Shown here piece after piece: positions 8,860 to 17,300 of a stretch of 21,576 bases of DNA. This DNA is from Larix sibirica (taxonomy: Eukaryota > Streptophyta > Pinopsida > Pinales > Pinaceae), in NCBI GenBank assembly GCA_004151065.3, contig NWUY0300008986.1, positions 25,138 through 46,713 on the forward strand, read 5' to 3'. Position numbers and translations under genes: made by a program. Each line of letters starts with the position of its first letter. Position 1 is the first letter of the stretch. A model generated the notes under the pieces. That model was given only the letters and a program-made list of their open reading frames with translations, ran no database searches and was not told the DNA's origin.

Positions 8860-10167
8860 CTCCAGATGAATTTTCCCCCACAGAAGACACACCTAGTGGT
8901 AAGAGCGGTGGAATATCAGCTAATTATAGGACAACTATATAAATTGGGGATTTATGGCATATTGTGCAAATGCATATTAGATCATGAGTGAAAAATTATT
9001 TTGTGGGAATTCCATGCTGGAGTTGTAGGAGGACATGTTGGAAGAAACGCTACAGGAAGAAAGGGGCTACAAGTCGGACTGTGGTGGACTACATTATTCA
9101 AAGATGTTAAGGAGTACGTAAGGAAATTTGATTTCTTCCAACATGTTGGCTGACCATCTCGCAAAGATGAACTTGCATTGAATCTAGTCTAACTGCTGCA
9201 ACCATTTGAGAAATGGGAAGTTGACTTTGTAGGACCGATTCATCCACCCGCAAAACATTCAAAATCCTGGTATATCATTACTGCAATAGACTATTTAACC
9301 AAGTGGGATGAAGCTACAACAGTCCAAGATTGTTTTGCAAAAGCAGTTGATCAGTTCATTTATGAAAACATTATAACTCACTTTGAGTGCGCTAGAAGTC
9401 TCACGAGTGATCAAGGAAACCATTTTTTGAACAATACAATTGAAGAATTGACAACTGAGTTCTTGATTCAACATCATAAGAGTAGTCCATATCACCCTCA
9501 GGAGAATGGCATGGTATAAGCATTCAACAAGATTTTGGATACTAGGCTGACCAAAGTCTATTGCATAAATAGGGATGATTACAATGAGAGGATTCCAGCT
9601 ATGCTATTGGCTTAGAGGACTACCACCAAGAAACTTCACAAGAAGACTCCATTTTAGTTGGTTTATCACAGATAAACAATAGTTCCCATTGAGTTCATCT
9701 TTCCAAGCCTTTACATTGCAAACACAACATAGATGATAGAGGACGAATCAATTGCGAAACGTCTTGTAGAACTTATGGAACTTGAAGAATCTCAATTTAT
9801 GGAAAAATATCATGCAACAGTAAAAAAGGGGCGACAGAAGGCATGGCATGATTTCCACATCAAGAATAAGCAATTTTCCAAAGGTGGCAAAGTGTTATTG
9901 TATGATAGCAAGTTTATGAAGGATCCAAGGATGTTACAGATGCATTGGTTGGGACCTTTCATTGTTGTGAAAATCAAATACTCTGGATTTGTTAAGTTCA
10001 TGCAACTCGACGGTCTTCTCCATCCAGGTTGGGTGAATGGTTCATGCCTAAATCCCTATGTTTATGATCAGTTATTCCACAAGAATACACTCTTGTCACC
10101 GGGAGAGAGTTATTTAGGAGTTAAGTTATTTTTCAATCCAATGTTTTTTCTATTTCTCAATTCTTAG
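8860..10167 (+). pseudogene. Gypsy-A integrase (pseudogene, DDE broken)
   Basis: Integrase joins the element DNA into the host genome. In frame 1, without frameshift, I see an HHCC-like N-terminal region with both His codons kept (9013-9015 and 9034-9036), while the Cys positions near 9127-9136 read Phe. The catalytic core follows: WEVDFVGPIHPP (first Asp 9223-9225), YIITAIDYLTKW, SLTSDQGNHFLNN (second Asp 9409-9411) and SPYHPQENGMV. The next codon should be Glu, 35 residues after the second Asp, and it is TAA (9517-9519). The C-terminal domain is open from 9733 to 10167 and ends HWLGPFIVVKIKYSG and HPGWVNGSCLNPYV. No chromodomain follows. Other stops lie within the core. Confidence 0.92.
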
Positions 10168-10583
10168 TCATTTAACTCAGTTGAATTCATTGGCAGTTAG
10201 TTCAAGCCATTGTGGTTGGAGGGGACCCACCAATCCTATCTCATCTTTCGCTAGTGCCACATCGCATCAGTACAATTATCTTGTCAACATTTAAGAGATA
10301 TTAATACCCGAATCCACTAAATCGAAGCTTGCCCATGTGAAGCCAGGATTCGATGAATGCATTTAGGAAAGTAATCATACCGATCCTCCACTACATCCTG
10401 AAATTAATGATCCATCTCAATCGAGTAAAACATTTATTAAATATTGATTAGTCCTAATTCATTTCACATTCTCATGAATTGAAGCACTGTAGAACAACTA
10501 GACTGGAGTTTTCAGGCCATATCAATTCTAGAAATTCTGAATGAATCGCAATTAAATTTTTCTATTAGTTACAAGCATCAACC
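10168..10583 (+). other. Gypsy-A post-integrase spacer
   Basis: I see no long frame here. The first 100-150 bases are loosely similar to the sequence after the second integrase fragment (11186 onward), sharing short words such as ccattgtg, then a G-rich run, then ttgtcaacatt. This suggests both are 3' regions of related elements. A G/A-rich run near 10213-10225 recalls a polypurine tract, but no LTR-like TG start follows it. Confidence 0.5.
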
Positions 10584-10915
10584 ATGGGAAAAGTACCAAC
10601 AACACAAGATACAACTAGCAGATCATAGGCCAAACAGAAGGAAGTCACCAAACCCAACGTCTCAGTGGATCCAAGGATCAAAATCTTGCGCTATTTGTAG
10701 GGAAAGGTCGAGTTGGTGTGGCTCATGGATGCTAATTTTTCTGATAGTGACTTGTATCCAAGTAAGTGGCCCAATGAATATGTGAATTTCCTCTCATCTC
10801 AAAATGGGGAAGTTATACTAGAATAGAAACATGATTTCGTAGCATTACAAGAGTAAAAATTGATGAACCTGAAATACCTCCTAGTATTCAACACCATGAC
10901 AAAATTTCAAAGGTG
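10584..10915 (+). pseudogene. Decayed extra reading frame downstream of gypsy-A integrase
   Basis: An ATG in a good plant start context (aaccATGGg) opens a frame readable for about 110 codons with only a few stops (TAG near 10626 and 10698, then TAG near 10824 and TAA near 10857). Each could come from CAA or CAG by one C-to-T change. Visible stretches are VSVDPRIKILRYL, VELVWLMDANFSDSDLYPSK, EYVNFLSSQNGEVILE and LKYLLVFNTMTKFQ. I do not recognise a named domain. It may be a third ORF of the element, or the start of gag from a neighbouring copy. Composition (acidic, with hydrophobic and aromatic residues spaced as in folded proteins) favours real coding ancestry over chance. Confidence 0.45.
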
Positions 10916-11046
10916 TACCAAATTTCTAATCAATCACATGCATGGCTACTCCCTATGGTTAGATTGCTAGTACCAAATAAATATAGATGGAATTCACAAA
11001 CTCACAGGACTCTCAATGATAGGGGAGCACATTTCCATAGATTTTT

Positions 11047-11047
11047 N
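11047..11047. other. Single ambiguous base (N) next to duplicated integrase end
   Basis: This N lies immediately before a 44-base block identical to 9937-9980. Its position at a repeat edge suggests an assembly junction rather than a miscalled base. Confidence 0.9.
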
Positions 11048-11184
11048 CAGATGCATTGGTTGGGACCTTTCATTGTTGTGAAAATCAAATATTCGGGCGA
11101 TGTGAAACTTGTGCAGCTAGATGGTATTTTGCATCCGATATGGGTGAATGGCGCATGCTTGAAGCCCTATGTTTCTGATCATTA
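11048..11184 (+). pseudogene. Gypsy-B integrase C-terminal fragment
   Basis: This is a second, partial copy of the Ty3/gypsy integrase C-terminus, about 45 codons long: QMHWLGPFIVVKIKYSGD, then KLVQLDGILHPIWVNG and ACLKPYVSDH before TAA. The first 44 bases are identical to gypsy-A at 9937-9980. The following 50 or so bases differ at roughly four of ten positions, then similarity rises again. Upstream, beyond the N, there is no matching integrase sequence, so the open frame running across the N from 10913 is artificial. It may belong to a second related element whose 3' region continues to about 13287. Confidence 0.8.
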
Positions 11185-11700
11185 ATTCCACAAGAGATCA
11201 CTCGTTCTCTCGGGTGTGAGTTACTTAGGAGTTAGAGTTTATATTTCAGTTCAATGATGTTTATTTTTAGTGTTTAGTTGGTTTATGCAGTTTATGTTAG
11301 TTGCAATCTAGTCAGCACCATTGTGTCGGGGAGGGCCTCACAACTACAGTCAGCTTTTGTCAACATTCTGTTTCAGTAGTACAGCTATATTTTCCATTAG
11401 AGAAATGATCAATCGTGTGAAGTCATAGCTATTCCAACTCATCCAGTGTTTCATCATGGAAATGTCCATCCATATCAGCTCTAACGTAGCCCTAGTTGTC
11501 CCACCCATGCGATCTGTCACTCATCATTACCATGTTGTTGCACATTTGATTTCCCAAACCATTATACTCGACTTGTCCAATGTCCATCATGAAGATCCCT
11601 AGTCCATACCTAGATCCCGGACGCATCATTTCCTATCCAATTCATACCGTGTGAAAGGCCACCCACTGCAGTTCCCCCGTCTATATAAGGATACATAATA
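11185..11700 (+). other. Gypsy-B post-integrase spacer
   Basis: No convincing gene is seen. The start is weakly similar to the spacer after gypsy-A integrase (10168 onward). A TATATAAGG word at 11682 resembles a TATA box but stands inside what looks like internal element sequence. Confidence 0.45.
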
Positions 11701-12330
11701 TCCCTTATCACCTACAATGATTTTTCCATGTATCGTCTTGTTGCAGCCATGTAGATAGTCCTTCCAGCCCCTGTGTCAATTCCCTTGCTAGATGCTTTCC
11801 TTTCTTAAGCCTTGATCAGTCATGTCCACGTAGAGCACCCCATTGATCGCTCCCAAGACCCGTTCACGATAGATGAACATATCAATGCTCCACGCCCAGT
11901 AGTAATACCAATTAGGTTGACAATAGCTGTGACATTTTGAGGAATCTCAATGTTCTGTAAACAACAATTGCCTCTGGTATTTGTACCACATATCACACTC
12001 TCAAGCCCCCTTCAGCCACCACTAAATTTAATGGGAGTTCAAGAGAGTGATGCCCCCCTGCAAGATGCAGCAGTTCACCTCATCGGTATCAATGCTCGTG
12101 CTTCATGCTCATTTCTTAGTCTTGTTGATGCTCAAGAACTTTCCATTGGAATCCTGGTAACTTGTTGAACAGGGAGACAACAGTTTCCTTTCTACAATGG
12201 AGTCCTCAAGAATGAATATTTTGAAGACAAAAACTCTATTGTCAAGTTTGTATTGTATATCACCACAACTAGAATGATTGTCGTCTTGATTTAAGAAACT
12301 TGTTTTCCGAACAACACCTAAGGATTTTCT
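11701..12330 (+). pseudogene. Decayed extra reading frame downstream of gypsy-B integrase
   Basis: Frame 1 reads about 210 codons with roughly seven or eight stops, fewer than expected for such AT-rich DNA. Several (TAG at 11752, TAA at 11806, TGA at 11938 and 12166, TAA at 12286) are one transition away from Gln or Arg codons. The longest clear piece (11941-12165) reads through SMFCKQQLPLVFVPHI and VQESDAPLQDAAVHLIG to LSLVDAQELSIGILV. Nearby pieces include HPIDRSQDPFTIDEHI and FYNGVLKNEYFEDKNSIVKF. I recognise no family. If real, it is a post-integrase ORF of a Ty3/gypsy element or part of another inserted element. Chance remains a fair alternative. Confidence 0.35.
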
Positions 12331-12362
12331 TCCATATAATTGATACAGAGGCTAAATAGCGA

Positions 12363-13287
12363 TGTTGTTTAGTACCAAATGTGCTCAACCGACAATGTTT
12401 GGTACCAAAGTTGGCTCCTTCATTTGAAGGACCAACAGTGGAAGATGCTCAAGGATCGGTGGCGTAGCAAAGTTGACTCGAGGGAAAGTCAACCTTTGTG
12501 GTCGAGGCATGTTGGCTCCATTTTTGAAGTGAACCAAGAAGAAAGCGGGAGAAGAGAAGACAAAGGAAGAAATTCATGAAAAGGAAGGAAGTTGTGGAAG
12601 AGTATCGGAAGTTGCAGAAGAAAAGCGACGACCACAACCGCTTTTGGACCAGTTTTGGACCTTCTCTGCAAGTATAAAAGGAAGTGGAGGATAAAGGAAG
12701 AGAGGGAGGAGAAAAGAGAACAAGCGCGAAATGCAAGTTAGAGAGCATCTGAGCACCAAATCAAAGACAAGAGAGATAGAGACAGAGAGATCTATAGTGG
12801 GGTTTTTGTAATCGGGTTTTGTGTTCTATTTATGAGAGGGTTTTATCCCATGACGAATAATTATGTGTTGAATGTAAGGCTTAAATCCCTTATGTAAGTT
12901 TTTTTAATGGAGATCCATTGATATAATGAAAAGATTGTTTGACCCCTTTAAATTTATGTGTTGTGTAATTATGTTTACTATTCTGAATTTGAATGAATGA
13001 ATAATGATTGTTGTTAAGTGTTGTGGTGGTGTATTTAACTGGATAATATGGTGATGTTTGCCACTGTAAACCCACGATCGCAACCATACAGTTAACCAAA
13101 CCCCTCTTATGTCGGGCTTGGTTGTGCTTCGGGTGAATCCTTCCCCCTTAAGGGAATTGAAAATGCAAACACACTAGACTACAACAACACCCTTTTGTTG
13201 GCCCATGCGCAAGAACCCTAGTCTCCATTTTACGCAAAAATTCATTTATTCACTTTGTTTTCATCCTATTTTCAAGTAAAATTATCA
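12363..13287 (+). mobile_element. Probable LTR of gypsy-B (or solo LTR)
   Basis: The stretch starts TGTTGTTTAG and ends ATTATCA, so it has the TG...CA ends of an LTR, and is about 925 bases long. Inside, a TATAAAA box at 12673-12679 is followed by a long purine-rich leader (about 12685-12790), then T/G-rich sequence with several ATGAATAAT words that could serve in 3' end formation. This is the usual U3-R-U5 order. It follows gypsy-B 3' sequence, as a 3' LTR would. No second copy of it exists in this window, so neither end is confirmed by comparison. The boundaries are guesses based on TG/CA and on the primer-binding-like word just beyond. Confidence 0.4.
12673..12679 (+). promoter_or_regulatory. 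TATA box of the probable LTR
   Basis: The TATAAAA word is flanked by GC-containing sequence and followed about 30 bases on by a purine-rich tract, consistent with a pol II core promoter. It is read on the plus strand, the same as the gypsy elements. Confidence 0.5.
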
Positions 13288-13290
13288 TTT

Positions 13291-13302
13291 TGGTATACAG
13301 TG
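13291..13302 (+). other. Possible degenerate primer-binding site
   Basis: The word TGGTATACAGTG lies 3 bases after the proposed LTR end. It resembles the plant initiator-Met tRNA primer-binding site TGGTATCAGAGC if one inserted A and some drift are allowed. A primer-binding site here would make the preceding LTR a 5' LTR, yet no gag follows. The match could be chance. Confidence 0.25.
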
Positions 13303-15280
13303 ATAGGTTGTTGGATTGCACAATGCAGTTGTAACCTGAAATTACGTCGAAATTTTTCCTACTCCCATCATTTTACATCATCTTATGCTTTTTTATTAAT
13401 TGTACAACTGTGAATACTACCTCATTATTGTTCACCATTCAATGTTTTTTACTATTTCCATATCCTTTGACGCTTTCTATTTTTCCTAAATAGATTGTGT
13501 ATCTTTACCCATTATCCCTAGAGGGGACACATTTATGAGTGTTTACAACTAGCCTAGTAAAAACAATTTCATTTGTTTTGCACAAGACTACCATTCGTGA
13601 TTGGAATGTAGTTGCATTCCCTTACAACACTCATTCCCTCCATTGTACCATAGCATAATTTATCTTTTTTGCGCTGATTAAAACATGAAAAAGACAAACA
13701 TTAAAAAACATTTTTCAAAAAGGGAGGGGGCAAAATATCGACCTTTATTATTTTATTTGTTAATGTGGTAGTCATTAATTATTGTCACCCTTCAAAATAT
13801 AACCTGTTTATGTCGAGTCTCTTATAGTTGGGTTTAGTATTTATTTAAGAAATCGTACCATGATGTTGAGTTTACTATATCAATTGGTTATCCTTCCAAT
13901 CAGCATAGAGCATCCATTCAATGCCTATATAATTGATGGATTATATCATTGGTTAATGTTTAATTATCAATTGATGCCCAAGTCATATCTTTGTCATGTT
14001 CATGTTCAAGGGAAGTCAATAAACTTGCGTCATCCATTCCTTATATTTTTTTACCATTTATGTCAACCATCTTAGTATCAAGAAATGTCCAATGATTTTC
14101 ATCTTTAGTTTCAAGAATCTATTCAATTAATTGTCTCATGCTAATTGATAAGAGATGCTTTAATGATCTCTTACCGAAAAACCTCTTCCTATAGACTTCA
14201 ACTCATTATATAGAAAGCAAGTTTAGAGACCCTTTTATAGTACCTAGGGGATTTCATACATTAGTAGCAAGTTCCCTCGCATTCAACAGTGGGTATACAT
14301 CATTGACCCCCGTTCGACTAATTAATTAGGGTGTTATACATTAAAACATTTATTCACACCTAATAATTGTACTTAGTACCTTAACAACCATTATCATTAT
14401 TAGTGGGCGGACCCACATGTGTTAACAAGATATATCAATGGTCGGTAATCAAATGATGTTTTCCTATGTTCAATGGTAGATAATTTATTCATATAGGAAA
14501 ACTCATAGTGTTGAGAGTTTGGATTGAAGACCTTAGGCCATGATAGCTTCATCAGCGAATCTTTTCACCCAAGTTTTGCATAAATGTACCACTATATGAT
14601 GAGTATGTTGAAAGATTAGTTGATATATATTTCTAGGTTCTTGACATTTCCTTGATGTGCATGGAGATTTAGATCCACATGGATCCATTGTATATTCTTC
14701 ATTTCCATTATTTTTACACATTCACATCTCATGTATCAATGATGCATTTTTGGAATTTATGATCATTTCATCACTAAGCATGGATATTCTCACCTCGGGG
14801 GAAGGTTTAAATCTGATTTTGTTTTGTTGGAAGGAATTTATGAATACAAGGTCCATGAAACTCCTCCTTATCCCACTCCTTAGCATCTTCTATTTGTAAT
14901 GCATTTCGACCATTAGTATCTCTTTTGACCTCATATATTAGAGGGGTTATGTTATACGGATATTCTACACCCTTAGTCTATGGATCATGAATATATGATA
15001 CTCCTACTCAAAATTAGTTGAGCACAAGGAGACTGCATGTGTTAATTTGGAGTTTTGCATGCATTTATATCACTTGGTCATTCTTTTCCTTCAAGAACAA
15101 CACAAGCCTCACAGTTATTCTTAAGTAGAACTGTAAATGGTCATGCTTTCTTAGTAGAATAAATGTAGCCACTTCTCAAAGCCATAGAAAATGAAAGAGC
15201 AAATATCAATCATCCATGGGTGAATATCACGCATGGAAAGCACTTGTGTGACATGTCTGCGATCCAAACTTATATCTTAT
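13303..15280. other. AT-rich stretch without a recognisable gene
   Basis: I read this region on both strands and found no protein domain, RNA gene or clear repeat. The longest open frames are 60-80 codons (for example 13860-14075 and 14657-14899 plus) with no motif and AT-driven composition. It probably holds old, unrecognisable repeats. Confidence 0.6.
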
Positions 15281-15293
15281 CACCTTCCTAGCC

Positions 15294-15340
15294 TATAAAA
15301 AGAGGATCCAAGGTTGAGAGAAAGAAGACAGAGAAAGTGA
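15294..15340 (+). promoter_or_regulatory. Orphan TATA box with GA-rich leader
   Basis: TATAAAA at 15294-15300 is followed by a purine-rich tract (about 15316-15340). This is the same layout as in the probable LTR at 12673. It sits about 700 bases upstream of LINE-B ORF1 sequence, on the same strand. No coding exon is seen behind it, so it may belong to a decayed LTR or to no gene. Confidence 0.35.
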
Positions 15341-16042
15341 TCAAAACCATAAAAACTTTGGAGGAATTTAGAGTGATAAGATGAAAATCATTCAAGGCTC
15401 ACATTTACATTTCCAAGAAGAAGCTAGTGATTGGTTTCTTCAATTGTATGGTGATCTTGAGTGGATATTAAAGAGTTGTCACCTGGCTTTTCCACTATAG
15501 TAAGATCGGAGATCACCATTAGCAAGGGATCAATACATGTGGCTAAGGATAAGATAATAAATATTCTAGTGAAGGGCATGTTGCATAATGACTCAAATAT
15601 TTGAATTGTTGTAACGGTACCTTTACATTTTATATAAATTGATCTCCCTCCCTCCCTCCAACCACGTGTTATTACTTAGTTTATGTGAAAATGCATGAAT
15701 GTCATATTGGGATGTGGTTTACTTTACCCACACATAGATTAGATTTTATTATGTGCTTTGTTAATATGATGCAAACGTGTTTGATGAAAGTACCTATTTA
15801 ATTTTTGTGCAAGAATGGGAAAGACATCGCAGCAATAGTTGGATTGGACAAGCACACTCAAGAGAATTGGACAAATGAAGAAAACAGGTTTTCCACGCAT
15901 ATCTCCTTTTCCCTTTTGTTTGTAAAATTTCATGTAGATCTAAGGAAGTTGTGATTAGAATGTCGAATAACGACTATTGGAGAACTTAACCCACTCTCCA
16001 TGAGGTTCAACTTAGTTATTAAGGTGGATCCCCTCATCAAAT
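15341..16042. other. Spacer before LINE-B with CTCC microsatellite
   Basis: No clear gene is present. A (CTCC)4 microsatellite lies at 15644-15659. The last 100-150 bases may be 5' sequence of LINE-B ORF1, but I cannot anchor a motif there. Confidence 0.5.
15644..15659. repeat. (CTCC)4 microsatellite
   Basis: Four perfect CTCC units in tandem. Confidence 0.85.
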
Positions 16043-16600
16043 TCACTAAAGGACTAGAGTCCACCTTTTAACTGCATGAGAGGAGTGGACATGCAACCAA
16101 TATGGGTTAGGCTCCTTTCCTTACCTTTGGAACTGTGGTTATAAAGGGATATTACATTGATTGGTAACAATCTAGGGAGGATGATGAATATCAATTAGAA
16201 GAGGAAGTTAGTAAATAGAACATCCATAGCAAAGATATGTGTGGTGATGAACTTCGGTGACGAGTTATTGAATGGAATCGATATTCAAATTGGGAATGGA
16301 TCTTACAGATAGGATCTTGACTATGTGAAGTAACCATCATATGTTCCATATGTCGTCTCTATGGATATATTAGGATAATCTATCAAAAGAAGGAAACACC
16401 AAATGAGGAGATTAGAGAAGCAGGATTAGAAAAGGATGAAAGAGAGATCTTGCGGTAGAATTCCATATGTCATCTCTATGGATATATTAGGATAATCTAT
16501 CAAAAGAAGGAAACACCAAATGAGGGGATTAGAGAAGCAGGATTAGAAAAGGATGAAAGAGAGATCTTGCGGTAGAATGATATTACAGTATCTAGAATGT
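16043..16600 (+). pseudogene. LINE-B ORF1: DUF4283-like domain and zinc knuckle (pseudogene)
   Basis: ORF1 of plant L1 elements makes an RNA-binding protein. Frame 2 reads SPPFNCMRGVDMQPIWVRL, then LSLPLELW, ITLIGNNLGRMMNIN, RTSIAKICVVMNFGDELLN and IQIGNGSY, which follows the end of a DUF4283 domain (Pro-Ile-Trp-Val-Arg-Leu and a Leu-Pro-Leu-x-x-Trp turn are its best landmarks). A shift of frame then gives ICSICRLYGYIRIIY, a CCHC knuckle with both the His and last Cys replaced by Tyr, followed by a charged stretch. A 117-base unit containing this knuckle is duplicated in tandem. Stops occur at several points, mostly TAG, TAA or TGA that fit Gln or Arg ancestors. Confidence 0.75.
16344..16577 (+). 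repeat. Tandem duplication, 2 x 117 bp
   Basis: Units 16344-16460 and 16461-16577 lie head to tail and differ at two positions (tgtcgtc/tgtcatc and gaggag/gagggg). The length is 39 codons, so the duplication keeps frame. It contains the degenerate zinc knuckle of LINE-B ORF1. Confidence 0.95.
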
Positions 16601-17300
16601 AAATAGGCACTTCAAATGGGGGTAGAGGTAAGATTTCAACCCTTGACTAAAATAAATTTCTTTTACTATTGTAGATCAAATCCAAATGGATATTTCCCCT
16701 GCAATGGAACCTTCCCCAAGTCCAAGGAAGAGACATATATTTGATTTAATGAGAAGGGAAGGATGATGTATGGTAATATAGAAATGGAGGATATTTTTAT
16801 ACCAAAGGAAAATACATTAAACTTTGTAGATGTAATTCAAAGTAGATATCTTTGACTTAAAAAATACAAGTCCAAAGTTGTTTCTACCTTAGTTAACCTT
16901 GAGGTATAAAGTGGAAATGAGGACATTTCAATGGAGGATTCTTTACCGAAGGGTCAAAATTTTGTCCCTGAGGGGAGATCAAGTGGAGAAGGTGATAGGA
17001 AAGTGGGCGATAAAGAAGTGATTTCCATCCCTATTGGTGTTGGCCTTGTAGTAAGGGGGAAGAAAAAGGTAGCAAGGAAGAACAAAGTGGATAGCACCGA
17101 CAACATTAATGCAGCATATTCATCAAATAAAAAAAGCATCTTCTAGTTCAACAAAAAATATCATCTTAGAATAGAGAGGGGAAAATGCATAGATATTGAG
17201 GATACTAGTGTGGAAGAGAGTGTGGGTCAGGATCAGCTTAGTCTATAGTTAGGTCCTAGAAGGAAATATTTACTTAATCAAGGTAAAATATAATCAAATA
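16601..17300 (+). pseudogene. LINE-B ORF1 C-terminal tail (probable)
   Basis: The clearest part is an open frame at 16931-17146 (71 codons) with a Gly/Ser/Asp-rich start, a short hydrophobic strand (VISIPIGVGLVVRG) and a Lys/Arg-rich run (KKKVARKNKV). Such low-complexity basic tails are common in plant LINE ORF1, but no conserved motif fixes the identity. The rest of the stretch has stops in all frames. The start codon at 16931 is only the first in-frame ATG after a stop and may mean nothing. Confidence 0.45.

Larger units (their letters stand above)
4858..10583 (+). mobile_element. Ty3/gypsy-A: decayed LTR retrotransposon internal region
   Basis: Domains follow the Ty3/gypsy order on the plus strand: zinc-knuckle nucleocapsid (about 4970-5460), protease (about 5745-6310), a capsid-like segment (about 6490-7150), RT (about 7306-8190), RNase H (about 8260-8790) and integrase (about 8880-10167). 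RT before integrase, and no chromodomain after integrase, are both visible. Frame 1 carries most of it: about 5030-5680, 6166-8420 and 8880-10167, with only nonsense mutations inside those blocks. Frame 2 carries the protease core and frame 3 part of RNase H. No 5' LTR is seen because the left end stops at the N at 4857. All open stretches are too short and broken to work. Confidence 0.9.

Noticed and set aside
10913-11185. 90-codon open frame on the plus strand
   Set aside because: It crosses the N at 11047. The part before the N is unrelated to integrase, and only 11048-11184 is a real remnant.
11682-11689. TATATAAG word as a promoter
   Set aside because: It lies inside element 3' sequence with a partly readable frame around it, and has no leader or downstream gene. 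TATA words are common in AT-rich DNA.
12449-12759. Overlapping minus-strand open frames rich in Leu, Phe and Ser
   Set aside because: They are the antisense of the purine-rich leader of the probable LTR. The composition explains their lack of stops.
13145-13154. CCCTTAAGGG palindrome as an operator or terminator
   Set aside because: It is a short perfect palindrome inside the probable U5 region with no loop or T-run. Nothing supports a regulatory role.
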